A stretch of DNA of 64,000 nucleotides from Candidatus Eiseniibacteriota bacterium (GTDB taxonomy: Bacteria > Orphanbacterota > Orphanbacteria > Orphanbacterales > Orphanbacteraceae): contig JAJCZU010000003.1 in the NCBI GenBank assembly GCA_029262235.1, positions 124,001 through 188,000 of the forward strand, in the 5' to 3' direction. Below, piece by piece: positions 7,952 to 17,324 of this stretch; within the stretch, counting starts at the first letter, position 1, and each line of letters begins with the position of its first letter. The position numbers and the translations under genes were made by a program. The notes below the pieces were generated by a model that did not search any database, had not been told where the DNA came from, and saw nothing but the letters and a program-made list of their open reading frames with translations.

Positions 7952-10494
7952 TTAACCGCATTCCCTACAGGGAGCGTCTGCTCGAGATTCTGCCGCACGT
8001 GGAGAAGCCGAGCCGGTATCTGCCGCCCATTCGGAACGCGGTCGGGAAGGATCTCGACGCGGCCGACGTGACCTGGGCGCTGACATTTCCCGACGCCACC
8101 GAGACGGGATACCCGCATCACGGCCTCGAGATTCTCTACAACATCATCAACAAGCACCCGCGCTGCGCCGCGGAGCGCGCCTTCTCGCCGTGGATGGACA
8201 TGGAGAAGGAGATGCGCGCGCGCGACCTGCCGCTCGCCTCGATCGAGACGAACCGTCCGCTCGCAGAGTTCGACGTGATCGGCATTACGATGCAGTTCGA
8301 ACTTTCGTATACGAATATTCTGGGTGTGATCGATCTGGCGGGGCTTTCGCTGCGCGCGAAGGATCGCAGGGATATCTTTCCGCTCATTGCCGGCGGCGGA
8401 CCGTGCGCCACGAATCCGGAACCGCTTTCGTCGTTCCTCGACTTCTTTCTGATCGGCGACGGTGAAGATGCCGTGCAGGCGATCAGCGAAACGATCGCGG
8501 CTTTCAAGGACGAGGGCGGCGATTCGAAAGAGGATCTTCTCGCCCGGCTCTCCGCGATCGAGGGCGTATACGTGCCGAGCCTCTTTACGCCGGTCTACGG
8601 AGCGGACGGGCGCCTGGAGTCGGTCGAAGGGGCCGCCACTCCGAAGCGCACGATTCTTGCGAATATCTCGAAGTACCCGATTCCCGAGAAGCCGGTTCTT
8701 TCGGCCATCACGCCGACGCACGATCGCGTGTACACGGAGATCGCGCGCGGGTGCGGCGTCGGGTGTCGTTTCTGCCAGGCGGGCTACATTTATCGTCCGC
8801 TGCGCGAGCGCCCGGAGCAGGAGGTCGTGTCGAGCGCGGTGCAGGCGCTCAAGGCGACCGGGCACGAGAACGTGACGCTCGCTTCGCTTTCGTCAGGCGA
8901 CCATGCCGAGATTCTGCCGATTCTGCGCAGCATGAACGCGAGCACCGAAGAGAAGCAGGTCGGTCTTTCGCTGCCGTCGCTCCGCGCCTGCACGCTCAGC
9001 GACGACGTGATCAACGAAGTACAGCAGTTCCGCAAGTCGAGCTTCACGATCGCCCCCGAAGCCGGTTCGGAACGCATGCTCCGACTCATTAACAAAGGCA
9101 TCACGCGCGATCATGTGCGCGACATCACGGAGCGCACGGTGAAGCAGGGGTGGCGGCTCCTGAAACTCTACTTCCTGATCGGGCTTCCGACGGAAGAAGA
9201 CGAGGACGTCGCCGGAATCGCCACGCTCAGCAACGACGTCTGGAAAATCGGCAGCGGGATCGCGGGACGCGCGTTCAAGCTGAACGTCAGCGTGTCGAGC
9301 CTCGTGCCGAAACCGCACACGCCGTTTCAGTGGGAGCGCCAGGATTCGATTGCCGAAGTCGAGCGGAAGCAGTCGCTCATTCGCGGCATGCTGCTTCATC
9401 GCAATATCAGTCTCAAGTGCCACAACTCGTACCAGACCGCGATCGAAGATCTGCTTTCGCGCGGCGACAGGCGCGTCGGTGACACGATCGAGAAAGCGTT
9501 CGAGATGGGCGCGCGCTTCGACGAATGGAAGGAAGTCTTTTCGTACGATCGCTGGGTCGAGGCGTGTCGCGCGACAGGAATCGACCTCGAAGACGCGCAT
9601 CGCGAGCGAAGTGAAGACGAGTTTCTGCCCTGGCAGCATATCGACATCGACATCACGAAGAAGTTCCTGCTGCGCGAGCGTGAGCGCGCGAGAGTCGAAC
9701 GCCACACGCCTTTCTGCCGCAAAGAGTGCCGGGTGTGCAAGTCGTGCGACAGCGAAACGTTCGTTCGCAGAACCGAGAACGTGAACGCGCGCGAAGATAT
9801 CAAATCCGTGTCCCCGTTCCGCCCGCCGGAAGGCCGGCATCGGATCCGGTTCCGCTTCTCGAAGCAGGGCGTGAATCGTTTCCTCTCGCACCTCGAGCTG
9901 CAGCGCGTGTTCCGGCTCGCCGTGCGACGAGCCGAGCTTCCGATCGCGTACACGCAGGGCTTCAATCCGCATCTCCGGCTCAGCTTCGGCCGGCCGGTGC
10001 CCACCGGATGGACCGGGCGCGAAGAGCTCGTGGAATTCGTATTTCACGAACCGATTGAACCGGCCGCGGTCGTAAGTGCGCTGAACGAACAGTTCCCCGA
10101 AGGCATCCGGCTTTCCGGTGGCGAGGTCGTGCCGCTTCATGGTCCTTCGATGGACGGCATGGAGATGGAAATTGTTTGGACGGCTTCGTTGCGAGAAGGT
10201 ACATTCACTGAGGCGCATCGGCGCGCGATCGAAAGCTACCTGCAAAGCGAATCGATCCACGTGGAAGAGACTCGCAAACGGAAAGTCCGGCGAGTCGATA
10301 TTCGAAAAGGCGTGAACGCGATCACGGTGTCAGAAGACGGCCGCACGCTCACTTTCGAAACGAATCAGGACGCTAACCTGAGGCGAGTCCTTCTTTATGT
10401 GTTCGACAGCGACGAACACGCGGTGCGCGGTCTCGCATGCGCGCGCGATGTTCTCTCGCTGCTCCCCGAAGAAGAACCGGCCACAGTTTTATAG
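7948..10494 (+). CDS. TIGR03960-family radical SAM protein fused to DUF2344
   Basis: 848 residues. The N-terminal ~220 residues are B12-binding-like, then a radical SAM core with CGVGCRFC near residue 270 and TIAPEAGSERMLRLI. A Cys cluster (CRKECRVCKSC) near residue 590 precedes the C-terminal DUF2344/TIGR03936 domain (about 630-780: FRFSKQGVNRFLSHLELQR, YTQGFNPHLRLSFG). In many bacteria this fusion sits beside ribonuclease G; here it is preceded by a paralogue and followed by a phosphoesterase. A role in RNA or tRNA modification is often suspected for the family, but I cannot assign one. Confidence 0.9.
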   Translation: MINRIPYRERLLEILPHVEKPSRYLPPIRNAVGKDLDAADVTWALTFPDATETGYPHHGLEILYNIINKHPRCAAERAFSPWMDMEKEMRARDLPLASIETNRPLAEFDVIGITMQFELSYTNILGVIDLAGLSLRAKDRRDIFPLIAGGGPCATNPEPLSSFLDFFLIGDGEDAVQAISETIAAFKDEGGDSKEDLLARLSAIEGVYVPSLFTPVYGADGRLESVEGAATPKRTILANISKYPIPEKPVLSAITPTHDRVYTEIARGCGVGCRFCQAGYIYRPLRERPEQEVVSSAVQALKATGHENVTLASLSSGDHAEILPILRSMNASTEEKQVGLSLPSLRACTLSDDVINEVQQFRKSSFTIAPEAGSERMLRLINKGITRDHVRDITERTVKQGWRLLKLYFLIGLPTEEDEDVAGIATLSNDVWKIGSGIAGRAFKLNVSVSSLVPKPHTPFQWERQDSIAEVERKQSLIRGMLLHRNISLKCHNSYQTAIEDLLSRGDRRVGDTIEKAFEMGARFDEWKEVFSYDRWVEACRATGIDLEDAHRERSEDEFLPWQHIDIDITKKFLLRERERARVERHTPFCRKECRVCKSCDSETFVRRTENVNAREDIKSVSPFRPPEGRHRIRFRFSKQGVNRFLSHLELQRVFRLAVRRAELPIAYTQGFNPHLRLSFGRPVPTGWTGREELVEFVFHEPIEPAAVVSALNEQFPEGIRLSGGEVVPLHGPSMDGMEMEIVWTASLREGTFTEAHRRAIESYLQSESIHVEETRKRKVRRVDIRKGVNAITVSEDGRTLTFETNQDANLRRVLLYVFDSDEHAVRGLACARDVLSLLPEEEPATVL

Positions 10495-10505
10495 ATGAAC
10501 CAACT

Positions 10506-11231
10506 ATGAAGTACGCGATTGTTTCGGACATCCATGGAAATCTCGAGGCATTTGAAGCCGCGCTCGACTCGATTCGCGAGGAGGAGTGCGAGAAGCTGAT
10601 CTGTCTCGGGGACGTGGTCGGATACGGCGCGAACCCCGCGGAGTGTCTCGAACTTGCGATCGAGCAGTGCGACGTGGTCCTGATGGGGAATCACGACGCG
10701 GCCGCCTCCGGCGAGACATCGACCGACAACTTCACGCTGCGCGCACAGCTCTCCACAGAGTGGACACGCAAGCAGCTGACGCCGGAGCACCTCGAAGCCA
10801 TCCGCAAGTTTCCGTACACATGGAACACGAGCAGTATCCTTACGGTGCACGCCTCGCCTTACGAGCCGAAGGAGTGGCACTATGTTCTCAATACCGCGTA
10901 TGCGGATGAAGCCTTCGACTGTTTCGAGGAGTTCGTCTGCTTCGTCGGACACTCGCACGTTCCGGCCCTCTTTGCCGCTTCGCACGAACACACCGGCATC
11001 ATGGAAGCGGGCGAGCTCGATCTGACCCCGGACGATCGCTATATCGTCAACGTGGGATCAGTCGGGCAGCCGCGTGACGGGGATCCGCGCCTTTCCTACT
11101 GCCTTTACGATTCCCGCAGAAAAACGATTGAGATCTGCCGCATCGAGTATGACGTGGAATCCGCCTCGAACAAGATTCTCGACGTAGGCCTCCCCGATGA
11201 GCTGGCCAAACGTCTCTTCTTTGGAATGTAA
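10506..11231 (+). CDS. Calcineurin-like metallophosphoesterase (YfcE/ApaH type)
   Basis: 241-residue cytoplasmic enzyme with the whole calcineurin-type metal motif set: SDIHGN near the N terminus, GDVVGYG, GNHD, then LTVHASP and FVGHSH. Members hydrolyse phosphodiesters, bis-nucleoside polyphosphates or act as protein phosphatases; the substrate cannot be told. I start at ATG 10506, giving MKYAIVSDIHGN, because the longer frame from 10437 would overlap the previous gene. It lies 11 bases after the radical SAM gene and 20 bases before the acyl-CoA dehydrogenase. Confidence 0.88.
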   Translation: MKYAIVSDIHGNLEAFEAALDSIREEECEKLICLGDVVGYGANPAECLELAIEQCDVVLMGNHDAAASGETSTDNFTLRAQLSTEWTRKQLTPEHLEAIRKFPYTWNTSSILTVHASPYEPKEWHYVLNTAYADEAFDCFEEFVCFVGHSHVPALFAASHEHTGIMEAGELDLTPDDRYIVNVGSVGQPRDGDPRLSYCLYDSRRKTIEICRIEYDVESASNKILDVGLPDELAKRLFFGM

Positions 11232-11251
11232 ATAGAACGGGTACTATAACG

Positions 11252-12409
11252 ATGGAATTATCACAGGATCACAAGGCAATCAGAAAGATGGTGCGGGACT
11301 TCGCGCGGAAGGAAGTCGCACCGGGTGCCATGGAGCGCGACGAGAAGGGGGAGTTCCCCGCTGAGATCGTAAAAAAGCTCGCGGACCTCGGTCTCATGGG
11401 CGTTCCTTTTCCCGAAGAGTACGAGGGAGCCGGGCTCGACTATCTCGCCTATACGCTGGTCGTCGAGGAGCTGGCACGCGTGGACGCCTCGGTTTCCGTT
11501 ACGGTCGTGACGCACACGTCGAATGCGCTCGGCCCGATCTACGACTTCGGGAGCGACGAGCAGAAGAAGAAATACCTCGCGGCAGGCGCGACCGGCAGCA
11601 AAATCGCGGCTTACTGTCTCACTGAACCGAATTCCGGCTCCGACGCCGCCTCGCTGCAGACGATGGCGATCGAAGAGGGCGATCATTTCGTGCTGAACGG
11701 TACGAAGATGTTCGTCACGAACGGCGCAGTCGCCGACATTTTTACGGTAGTCGCGCGCACGGAGCCGGGGTCGACCGGGCCCGCGGGCATTTCGATGTTC
11801 ATCCTCGAGAAGGGGATGGAAGGGCTTCGCGCGGGCAAGAAAGAAAACAAGATGGGATGGCGCGCTTCGGACACGAGCGAGGTCATTCTGGAAAACGTGC
11901 GCGTCCCGAAAGCGAACCTTCTCGGCAAACGCGGCGAAGGTTTCAAGCAGGCGAAGATGCAGCTTTCGAACGGCCGTATCTGTATTGCCGCGCTCGCGCT
12001 CGGCATTGCCGAGGGAGCCTTCGAGGAGTCGCTGAAGTACGCGAAGGAGCGGGAGCAGTTCGGGAATCCGATCGCGAACTTTCAGCTCGTTCAGGCGAAG
12101 CTCGCGGATATGGCGACCGGCATCTCGTGCGGAAAGCATCTCGTGTACGAAGCTGCCCGCCGGCGTGACAGGGGCGAGGATCTCGTCTCGGCGGCGTCGA
12201 TGGCCAAGCTCTACTGCTCCGAGATGGCGATGGACGCCACGCGCGAAGCCGTGCAGATTCACGGCGGCTACGGGTACACGAAGGAATACGCAGTGGAACG
12301 CTTCTTCCGTGACGCGAAGGTGTGCGAGATCGGCGAGGGAACGAGCGAGATTCAGCGCATGATCATCGCGAAGCAGGCGCTGAAAGATATCGAACGCATC
12401 ATGCCGTAG
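11252..12409 (+). CDS. Acyl-CoA dehydrogenase (short/medium-chain type)
   Basis: 385 residues, the standard length. FAD-dependent alpha,beta-dehydrogenation of acyl-CoA, passing electrons to an electron-transfer flavoprotein. Recognisable blocks are AYCLTEPNSGSDA (FAD/substrate region), LNGTKMFVTNG, GFKQAKMQLSNGRI, REQFGNPIANFQLVQAKLADM and the C-terminal IHGGYGYTKEYAVERFFRD. The segment EIGEGTSEIQR holds the Glu at the catalytic-base position of butyryl/medium-chain enzymes. No other beta-oxidation gene is beside it. It ends just before the hairpin at 12451. Confidence 0.93.
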   Translation: MELSQDHKAIRKMVRDFARKEVAPGAMERDEKGEFPAEIVKKLADLGLMGVPFPEEYEGAGLDYLAYTLVVEELARVDASVSVTVVTHTSNALGPIYDFGSDEQKKKYLAAGATGSKIAAYCLTEPNSGSDAASLQTMAIEEGDHFVLNGTKMFVTNGAVADIFTVVARTEPGSTGPAGISMFILEKGMEGLRAGKKENKMGWRASDTSEVILENVRVPKANLLGKRGEGFKQAKMQLSNGRICIAALALGIAEGAFEESLKYAKEREQFGNPIANFQLVQAKLADMATGISCGKHLVYEAARRRDRGEDLVSAASMAKLYCSEMAMDATREAVQIHGGYGYTKEYAVERFFRDAKVCEIGEGTSEIQRMIIAKQALKDIERIMP

Positions 12410-12450
12410 GGCCCGCATCCGTTTCTGCCGTGTACATTCGCAATGCGAGT

Positions 12451-12484
12451 CGGGCGTCTCCTAACCGGAGGCGCCCGCTTTTGC
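12451..12484. terminator. Bidirectional rho-independent terminator
   Basis: An 11-bp stem (CGGGCGTCTCC with GGAGGCGCCCG, one G-T wobble) around a 5-base loop, followed by CTTTT on the plus strand. It lies 41 bases after the acyl-CoA dehydrogenase stop and overlaps the last codons of the convergent transglycosylase-like gene, so it can serve both directions. Confidence 0.8.
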
Positions 12485-13387
12485 GTTTACGGGGCGGCCT
12501 TCGAGGCGGAAGCGGTGGTTTTCGAATTCGGCATCCGTGATGAAGCCCGCCCGTTCCATGCGCTTCAGGACCAGGTTCGCGCTGCGATGCAGGGCAAGTC
12601 CGGTAGCGAGGCCCCCGGAGCCGCTATCCGTCGCGGGCGCGCTCCCCTCCGCCGCGGCGATCTCGTTCGCGCGAGGCGGCGCGTCGATCTCGTTCGCGCG
12701 AAGCGGCGCGGCGATCTCGTTCGCTCGAAACGCCGCCGCGAGCAGGGCGGCTTCCCGAAGCGAAAGCGCGCGCACGCTCTTTCCGAACCGCGCCTGTGCC
12801 TGCTCTTCCACTCCGTACACGCCGTCCCTCCAGAGCGCGACGTTCAGATAGATTTCGAGGATGCGTTCTTTCGAAAGCTTTCGTTCGAGACGCGTGGTGA
12901 GCACCCATTCCGCGGGCCGTTCCGCGAGTGACAACGTGCGCCCCAGCACGAGTTCGCGAACCACGCGTCGCGAGATCGTCGGGGCGAATCCGGTCCAGGC
13001 ACGCTGGTTCCAGGCATCTCCGATTTCGCCGCGCATCCCGCGCACGTTGATTCCGCGGTGTTCGAAATAAGCGGGATCGAGCGCGGCCACGAAAGCGGGG
13101 GCGACATGGGGGCTCATCGCGTCGATCGGGACCCATTGCCAGCTGCGTCGGATCGTGCTGCCCTCGGCGACGGATTGCGCGGCCGCTTCGCGCATGACCG
13201 CCGTGACCGCGGGGCGTTCTCGCGTGAGCCGCCCGAAATCGTAGCGCGGAATCGAAACGAGTGCGGCGGGGCCGAGCAGCAGCGATCCCGCGGCAAGCGC
13301 AATGGCCAGCGTCATGACCCGGCCGCGGCGCCGATGCTCCTGCATGCGGCCTGCGCGCGACCCCTTTCGCTTTCGCGCCGCGCTCAC
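12461..13387 (-). CDS. Degenerate peptidoglycan transglycosylase-like protein (GT51 fold)
   Basis: 308 residues: a basic N terminus, one transmembrane anchor (about 25-45), then a GT51-like domain. The family's catalytic ED-x-x-F-x-x-H-x-G is here ALDPAYFEHRG, so the first catalytic Glu is Leu. The STIxQQ motif reads APTISRRVVREL, losing both Gln. The later LERKLSKERILEIYLN and DGVYGVEEQAQARFGKS are preserved. I therefore read it as a probable pseudoenzyme or divergent member, not a working MtgA. Near the C terminus RANEI recurs three times (27-bp DNA repeat, 12657-12737). GTG start overlaps the thiE stop (GTGA). Confidence 0.75.
   Translation of the reverse strand: MSAARKRKGSRAGRMQEHRRRGRVMTLAIALAAGSLLLGPAALVSIPRYDFGRLTRERPAVTAVMREAAAQSVAEGSTIRRSWQWVPIDAMSPHVAPAFVAALDPAYFEHRGINVRGMRGEIGDAWNQRAWTGFAPTISRRVVRELVLGRTLSLAERPAEWVLTTRLERKLSKERILEIYLNVALWRDGVYGVEEQAQARFGKSVRALSLREAALLAAAFRANEIAAPLRANEIDAPPRANEIAAAEGSAPATDSGSGGLATGLALHRSANLVLKRMERAGFITDAEFENHRFRLEGRPVNAKAGASG
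12657..12737. repeat. 27-bp tandem repeat inside the transglycosylase-like gene
   Basis: Three units at 12657-12683, 12684-12710 and 12711-12737. They preserve frame and encode three RANEI-containing blocks in the minus-strand protein. They lie where active transglycosylases have their conserved LPNP-type segment. Confidence 0.85.
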
Positions 13388-14061
13388 GGCATTTCTCCGC
13401 GCCCCGTGGCCCGCGCGATTGCGGTCGCGAGGGCGCGCGCGGCGTCCCTGGAGTTCTCGGCGTTCTCAGCGTTCTCGGTATCCGTCGCCGTGACATTCCC
13501 GGCGATGGCCCGTATCACGGCGAACGACCGGAACCCGAGCGCGCCGAGCTCTTCCACGCGCGTCGCGTCGATGCCGCCGACCGCCGTAACGGGGATCGAA
13601 CACGCGCGCGCGATTTCGCCTGCCGCGCCCGGACCGAGCGGGTTCTTGCCCGGCGTCGAAAAGACGGGCCCCAGCATCAGATAATCGGCGCCCGCCGCCC
13701 CAGCTTTTCGCGCGCCCCCGGCATCGTGCACGCTCCGTCCGATCAGCAGCCGTTTTCCGCTCTGCGCCCTGACGTCACGCGGATCAAAACCGGTCTCGGG
13801 CAGATGCACGCCATCGGCCTCCGCCGCGAGCGCCACGTCGAAGCGATCGCTCACGAGCAGCTTCGCCCCGTGCGCACGCGTGATCGTGCGCGCCGCGGTC
13901 GCGAGTTCCAGCAGCGCCCGGCCCTCCAGCGCCTTCTCGCGCAGCAGAAACGCGTCCGCGCCGCCGCGCATGGCGGCTTCGAGGGTACGCAGAAAGCGTT
14001 CTTCGCCGCTGAGAGCCAGGCTCCCTATGAATAGAAGGTGGAATGAAGGTTCGCTTTTCAT
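13384..14061 (-). CDS. thiE: Thiamine-phosphate synthase
   Basis: Couples HMP pyrophosphate with thiazole phosphate to make thiamine monophosphate. A TIM-barrel protein of ~225 residues with FLLREKALEGRALLELA (diphosphate site), DGVHLPE, GRSVHDAGGARKAGAAGADYLMLGPVF and VTAVGGIDATRVEEL. The C-terminal ~35 residues contain a small Glu/Asn-rich repeat (TENAENAEN). I choose ATG 14061 over 14091 because the longer N terminus adds nothing conserved. It faces away from the GIY-YIG/thiG/H/S operon across a 44-bp gap, so the thiamine genes are divergently arranged. No TPP riboswitch is recognisable in that gap. Confidence 0.88.
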   Translation of the reverse strand: MKSEPSFHLLFIGSLALSGEERFLRTLEAAMRGGADAFLLREKALEGRALLELATAARTITRAHGAKLLVSDRFDVALAAEADGVHLPETGFDPRDVRAQSGKRLLIGRSVHDAGGARKAGAAGADYLMLGPVFSTPGKNPLGPGAAGEIARACSIPVTAVGGIDATRVEELGALGFRSFAVIRAIAGNVTATDTENAENAENSRDAARALATAIARATGRGEMP

Positions 14062-14105
14062 GGTTACCGGTTTCGCCCGTCGCCCGCGCACACTATACTA
14101 TCTTT

Positions 14106-14369
14106 ATGGATGATTCCTGGTCGCTTTACATCGTGGAATGCGCCGACGGCACACTCTACACCGGGATCGCGCGTTCCGTTGCCGAGCGAATCGAGGCGCA
14201 TAACAGCGGCCGGGGCGCGAAGTACACGCGCGGCCGCGGACCGGTCGCGCTCAGGATGCAGGTCGACGGACTGACCCGCGAGGACGCGCTCCGGCGCGAA
14301 CGCGAAATCAAGCGGCTCGATCGTTCACAGAAACTGGAACTCGTAAACAGCAGCGGAGCGAAGTCATAG
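14106..14369 (+). CDS. GIY-YIG domain protein (UPF0213/YhbQ type)
   Basis: 87 residues forming a single GIY-YIG fold: [30 protein letters not shown], then [15 protein letters not shown] with the conserved Arg, and a C-terminal [15 protein letters not shown]. Stand-alone members of this type are small putative nucleases of uncertain role. Start ATG 14106 gives the expected short N terminus. It ends 1 base before thiG, so it shares the thiamine transcript; a functional link is not implied. Confidence 0.85.
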   Translation: MDDSWSLYIVECADGTLYTGIARSVAERIEAHNSGRGAKYTRGRGPVALRMQVDGLTREDALRREREIKRLDRSQKLELVNSSGAKS

Positions 14370-14370
14370 A

Positions 14371-15153
14371 ATGCATCGCGAAGACCCACTGATCATAGCC
14401 GGGCGCTCGTTTCAATCGCGCCTGCTCCTCGGCACCGGCAAATTCGCGTCACACCAGCAGATGGCGGAAGCGGCCGAAGTGTCGGGCGCCGAGATCGTGA
14501 CGATGGCGCTCCGGCGTGTCGATCCGGGCGCGAACCAGGGCAACATTCTCGACCTGCTCGACCCCGAACAGTATCTCTTTCTGCCGAACACGTCCGGCGC
14601 ACGGAATGCCGACGAAGCCGTGCGTCTCGCGCGCCTGGCGCGGGCCGGCGGAATTTCCGACTGGATAAAGCTCGAAGTGACGCCGCAGCCTTCCCATCTT
14701 CTACCCGACTCCGTCGAAACCTTGCGCGCGACCGAGATTCTTGTGAAGGAAGGCTTCACCGTGCTTCCGTACATGCAGGCCGATCCGATTCTGGCAAAAC
14801 AGCTCGCCGGTGCGGGGGCCGCTACGGTGATGCCACTCGGCGCGCCGATCGGCACGAACCGCGGACTGCAGACGCGCGACGCGATCGCGCTCATATTGCA
14901 GGAGGCGGAGATTCCCGTCATCGTCGATGCCGGGCTCGGCGCGCCGTCGCACGCCGCCGAAGCGCTCGAAATGGGCGCCGACGCCGTTCTCGTCAACACG
15001 GCCATCGCCACGGCGGAAGATCCCGTTGCGATGGCGAAAGCGTTTCGCCTCGGTTGCGTTGCCGGCCGCCTCGCTTATCTCGCGGGCCGCCCCGCCGCAC
15101 GCGCGTCGGCCGAAGCGTCATCCCCTCTCACAGGATTTCTCGGCGAGTCATGA
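14371..15153 (+). CDS. thiG: Thiazole synthase
   Basis: Forms the thiazole ring of thiamine from deoxyxylulose phosphate, dehydroglycine and ThiS thiocarboxylate. 260 residues with [58 protein letters not shown] (the Schiff-base Lys is in WIKLEV), [14 protein letters not shown] and [29 protein letters not shown]. It overlaps thiH by 4 bases. Because ThiH makes dehydroglycine from tyrosine, this is the anaerobic-type thiazole pathway. Confidence 0.96.
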   Translation: MHREDPLIIAGRSFQSRLLLGTGKFASHQQMAEAAEVSGAEIVTMALRRVDPGANQGNILDLLDPEQYLFLPNTSGARNADEAVRLARLARAGGISDWIKLEVTPQPSHLLPDSVETLRATEILVKEGFTVLPYMQADPILAKQLAGAGAATVMPLGAPIGTNRGLQTRDAIALILQEAEIPVIVDAGLGAPSHAAEALEMGADAVLVNTAIATAEDPVAMAKAFRLGCVAGRLAYLAGRPAARASAEASSPLTGFLGES

Positions 15154-16265
15154 ACGACCTGATTCACGCCATCGACACGATTCCGTTCGGCGAGATGATC
15201 GTGCGCGCCGAGTGCGCGGACGAACGCGCCGTGCGGGAGATACTGCGCAAAGAGCACAGGGACCGCTGGGATCTCGCCGTTCTCCTTTCGCCTGCAGCCA
15301 ACCACCTGCTCGAAGAAGTCGCCCGTGCGGCCGCCGATCTCACGGCGCAGCGATTCGGGCGCACGATTCGTCTTTACGCACCGCTTTATCTTTCGAACGA
15401 GTGCGTGAACGTCTGCACGTATTGCGGATTCAGGCGTGACAACGACGTGGCGCGGAGCACGCTGAACGCGGACCAGATTCGTAGCGAAGCCCGCTATCTC
15501 AGCGCGCAGGGGTTCCGCAACATTCTGCTGGTGTCGGGCGAGCATCCGAAGTGGGTGAACCAGGACTACCTGTGTGAAGCCGTGCGCATCACGCGCGAGC
15601 TCGTGCCCCAGGTTGCGATCGAAGTGCAGCCGCTCACGACGCCCGGTTACGAAGCAACCGTGAAGGCGGGTGCCGACGGCGTCGTCGTGTATCAGGAAGT
15701 GTACGATCGTGAACATTACGCGTCGTATCACACGCACGGCCCCAAAAAGGATTACGACGATCGGCTGCTCGCGGCGAGCCGCGCGGCAGACGCGGGCGTC
15801 CGTCGGCTCGGCATCGGCACGCTGCTCGGACTCGCGCCGTGGCGCGAGGAAATTCTTGCGCTCGCCACGCACGCCGCGCACCTTTATCGACGTTTCGGGC
15901 AGACCGAAATCAGTTTCAGCTTTCCGCGCATTCGCGAAGCCGCCGGTGCGATCGAGCCCCGCTATCAGGTGAACGATCGCCAGCTGCTGCAGATGATGTG
16001 CGCGCTCCGTCTCGTGTTTCCCGATGCCGGCATCGTGCTTTCCACGCGCGAAGCGCCTTCTCTTCGCGACGGACTTTCGCGTATCGCCGTCACGATGATG
16101 AGCGCGGGCTCCCGCACGGAGCCCGGCGGCTACGAACATCCCGACGAAAGCGAAAAGCAGTTCGAGATCGAAGATCATCGCACGCCCGCCGAAGTGACGG
16201 CGATGCTGGCGTCCCAGGGGATCGACCCCGTCTGGAAGGACTGGGAGGAGGCGCTTCATGGGTGA
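15150..16265 (+). CDS. thiH: 2-iminoacetate synthase (radical SAM)
   Basis: Cleaves tyrosine to dehydroglycine for ThiG. 371 residues; the cluster motif CVNVCTYC (CxxxCxxC) is near residue 82, followed by GFRRDN. Further family blocks are [34 protein letters not shown] and SRTEPGGY near the C terminus. I start at ATG 15150, where it overlaps the thiG stop; the longer frame begins inside thiG. It overlaps thiS by 8 bases. Confidence 0.95.
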   Translation: MNDLIHAIDTIPFGEMIVRAECADERAVREILRKEHRDRWDLAVLLSPAANHLLEEVARAAADLTAQRFGRTIRLYAPLYLSNECVNVCTYCGFRRDNDVARSTLNADQIRSEARYLSAQGFRNILLVSGEHPKWVNQDYLCEAVRITRELVPQVAIEVQPLTTPGYEATVKAGADGVVVYQEVYDREHYASYHTHGPKKDYDDRLLAASRAADAGVRRLGIGTLLGLAPWREEILALATHAAHLYRRFGQTEISFSFPRIREAAGAIEPRYQVNDRQLLQMMCALRLVFPDAGIVLSTREAPSLRDGLSRIAVTMMSAGSRTEPGGYEHPDESEKQFEIEDHRTPAEVTAMLASQGIDPVWKDWEEALHG

Positions 16266-16461
16266 GTGCGTCGTGAACGGGAAGACACACCCGCTCGGGT
16301 CTCCTATGGCGCTTCTCGCGCTGTTGTCGGAACTCGGTCTCGAATCGCGATGGGCGCTGATCGAGCTGAACGGCGAGCCCGTCGACCGCGCCGCGTATAA
16401 CGCGACCACCGTCCGCGACGGCGATCGTGTCGAGATCGCCACACCGATGGCCGGCGGCTGA
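16258..16461 (+). CDS. thiS: Sulfur carrier protein ThiS
   Basis: 67-residue ubiquitin-like carrier ending in the diagnostic MAGG: the terminal Gly-Gly is adenylated and thiocarboxylated to donate sulfur to ThiG. The body has ALLSELGLESRWALIELNGEPV and VRDGDRVEIATP, typical of the fold. Position right after thiH supports it. No ThiF adenylyltransferase is in the window; it must come from elsewhere in the genome. Confidence 0.93.
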   Translation: MGECVVNGKTHPLGSPMALLALLSELGLESRWALIELNGEPVDRAAYNATTVRDGDRVEIATPMAGG

Positions 16462-16521
16462 TCCGGCTGCTCCTGCTGCTCCGCGTTTGATTTCTACGAA
16501 TCCCCACGACATGAGAACTCT

Positions 16522-16581
16522 GTTCGGACCATCCGAACACGAAATGGCTGCGAGAGACGGCGGTTCCGGCTGCCGTCTCTC
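16522..16581 (+). terminator. Two hairpins after thiS, probable transcript end
   Basis: A 7-bp perfect stem with 3-base loop (GTTCGGA/TCCGAAC, 16522-16538) is followed by a 10-bp perfect stem with 10-base loop (GAGAGACGGC/GCCGTCTCTC, 16552-16581). There is no long T run, only ATTCGTTTG, so intrinsic termination is plausible but not certain. The rest of 16462-16712 shows no gene. Confidence 0.5.
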
Positions 16582-16712
16582 ATTCGTTTGCGTAGTTTGG
16601 CGCACATTGACTTTTGTTTCCCACGACATGCGCCATGCGCGATTGATAAAATTACAGGTGTTGAACAAGTACTCCGACACTTACATCACGAACTGCATCA
16701 GGGGGTATACAT

Positions 16713-17300
16713 TTGAAGTTTGGTATTTTGGTCGCCGTCCTCGTGACGTGCATCGCAACATTCGGAATTGCCGACACCGTGTTCGCGGTGGACACCTGTC
16801 TCACCGGTACGTCTACAGTGGAGACCGTGAACTCGTCACTCGGCATCTACAAGTACACCGTCGACATCACGTGGGGGCCGCTTCCTCACGGACTGAGCCA
16901 CTGGGATCTGCTGCTCGACCTCGATCTCTGCGAGGATCTCTGCGCCGAACCGCCCATCGCGTTTGACGACGTCGCCGGATACACCGATGGCGAAGATTGC
17001 GATTCGGTAGCGTTCGAAGGCGAATTCAAGTGCGAGGACGATCCTTCGATTCCCGGGATTGAAGGCCCGATGGCGAAGTTCGACCCGATCGATGGTCAGA
17101 GCTGCGAGCCGGACAAGAGCGGATCAGGTACGTTCTGCTTTTACAGCGACCTTCCGCCCGTACAGATGACGATAGACGGGCTGATCAAGTTTTCGACCGA
17201 GAACTGCCGGGGGCCGGTGACCGGCATGTTGCCCACCTGTGGCGCCACGACGGGGACCGAGTCTTCGAGCTGGTCCTCGGTGAAGGACATGTTCCGCTAG
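16713..17300 (+). CDS. Secreted Cys-rich protein with C-terminal SWxxVKxxFR motif
   Basis: 195 residues, no family recognised. N-terminal signal peptide (MKFGILVAVLVTCIATFGI...VFA) from a TTG start with AGGGGG upstream. The mature part is acidic and has nine cysteines (VDTC, DLCEDLC, EDCD, FKCEDD, QSCEPD, TFCFYS, ENCRG, PTCGA), suggesting disulfides. It ends ESSSWSSVKDMFR, closely matching the end of the secreted protein at 40540 (EQTSWGEVKSLFR). I infer a shared export or anchoring tail. It is monocistronic and converges on acs at a strong terminator. Confidence 0.7.
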   Translation: MKFGILVAVLVTCIATFGIADTVFAVDTCLTGTSTVETVNSSLGIYKYTVDITWGPLPHGLSHWDLLLDLDLCEDLCAEPPIAFDDVAGYTDGEDCDSVAFEGEFKCEDDPSIPGIEGPMAKFDPIDGQSCEPDKSGSGTFCFYSDLPPVQMTIDGLIKFSTENCRGPVTGMLPTCGATTGTESSSWSSVKDMFR

Positions 17301-17324
17301 GCATCGCGACGATCTAGAAATCAG

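Noticed and set aside
14062..14105. Possible TPP riboswitch ahead of the thiamine genes
   Set aside because: The divergent gap is only 44 bases and lacks the conserved TPP aptamer motifs.
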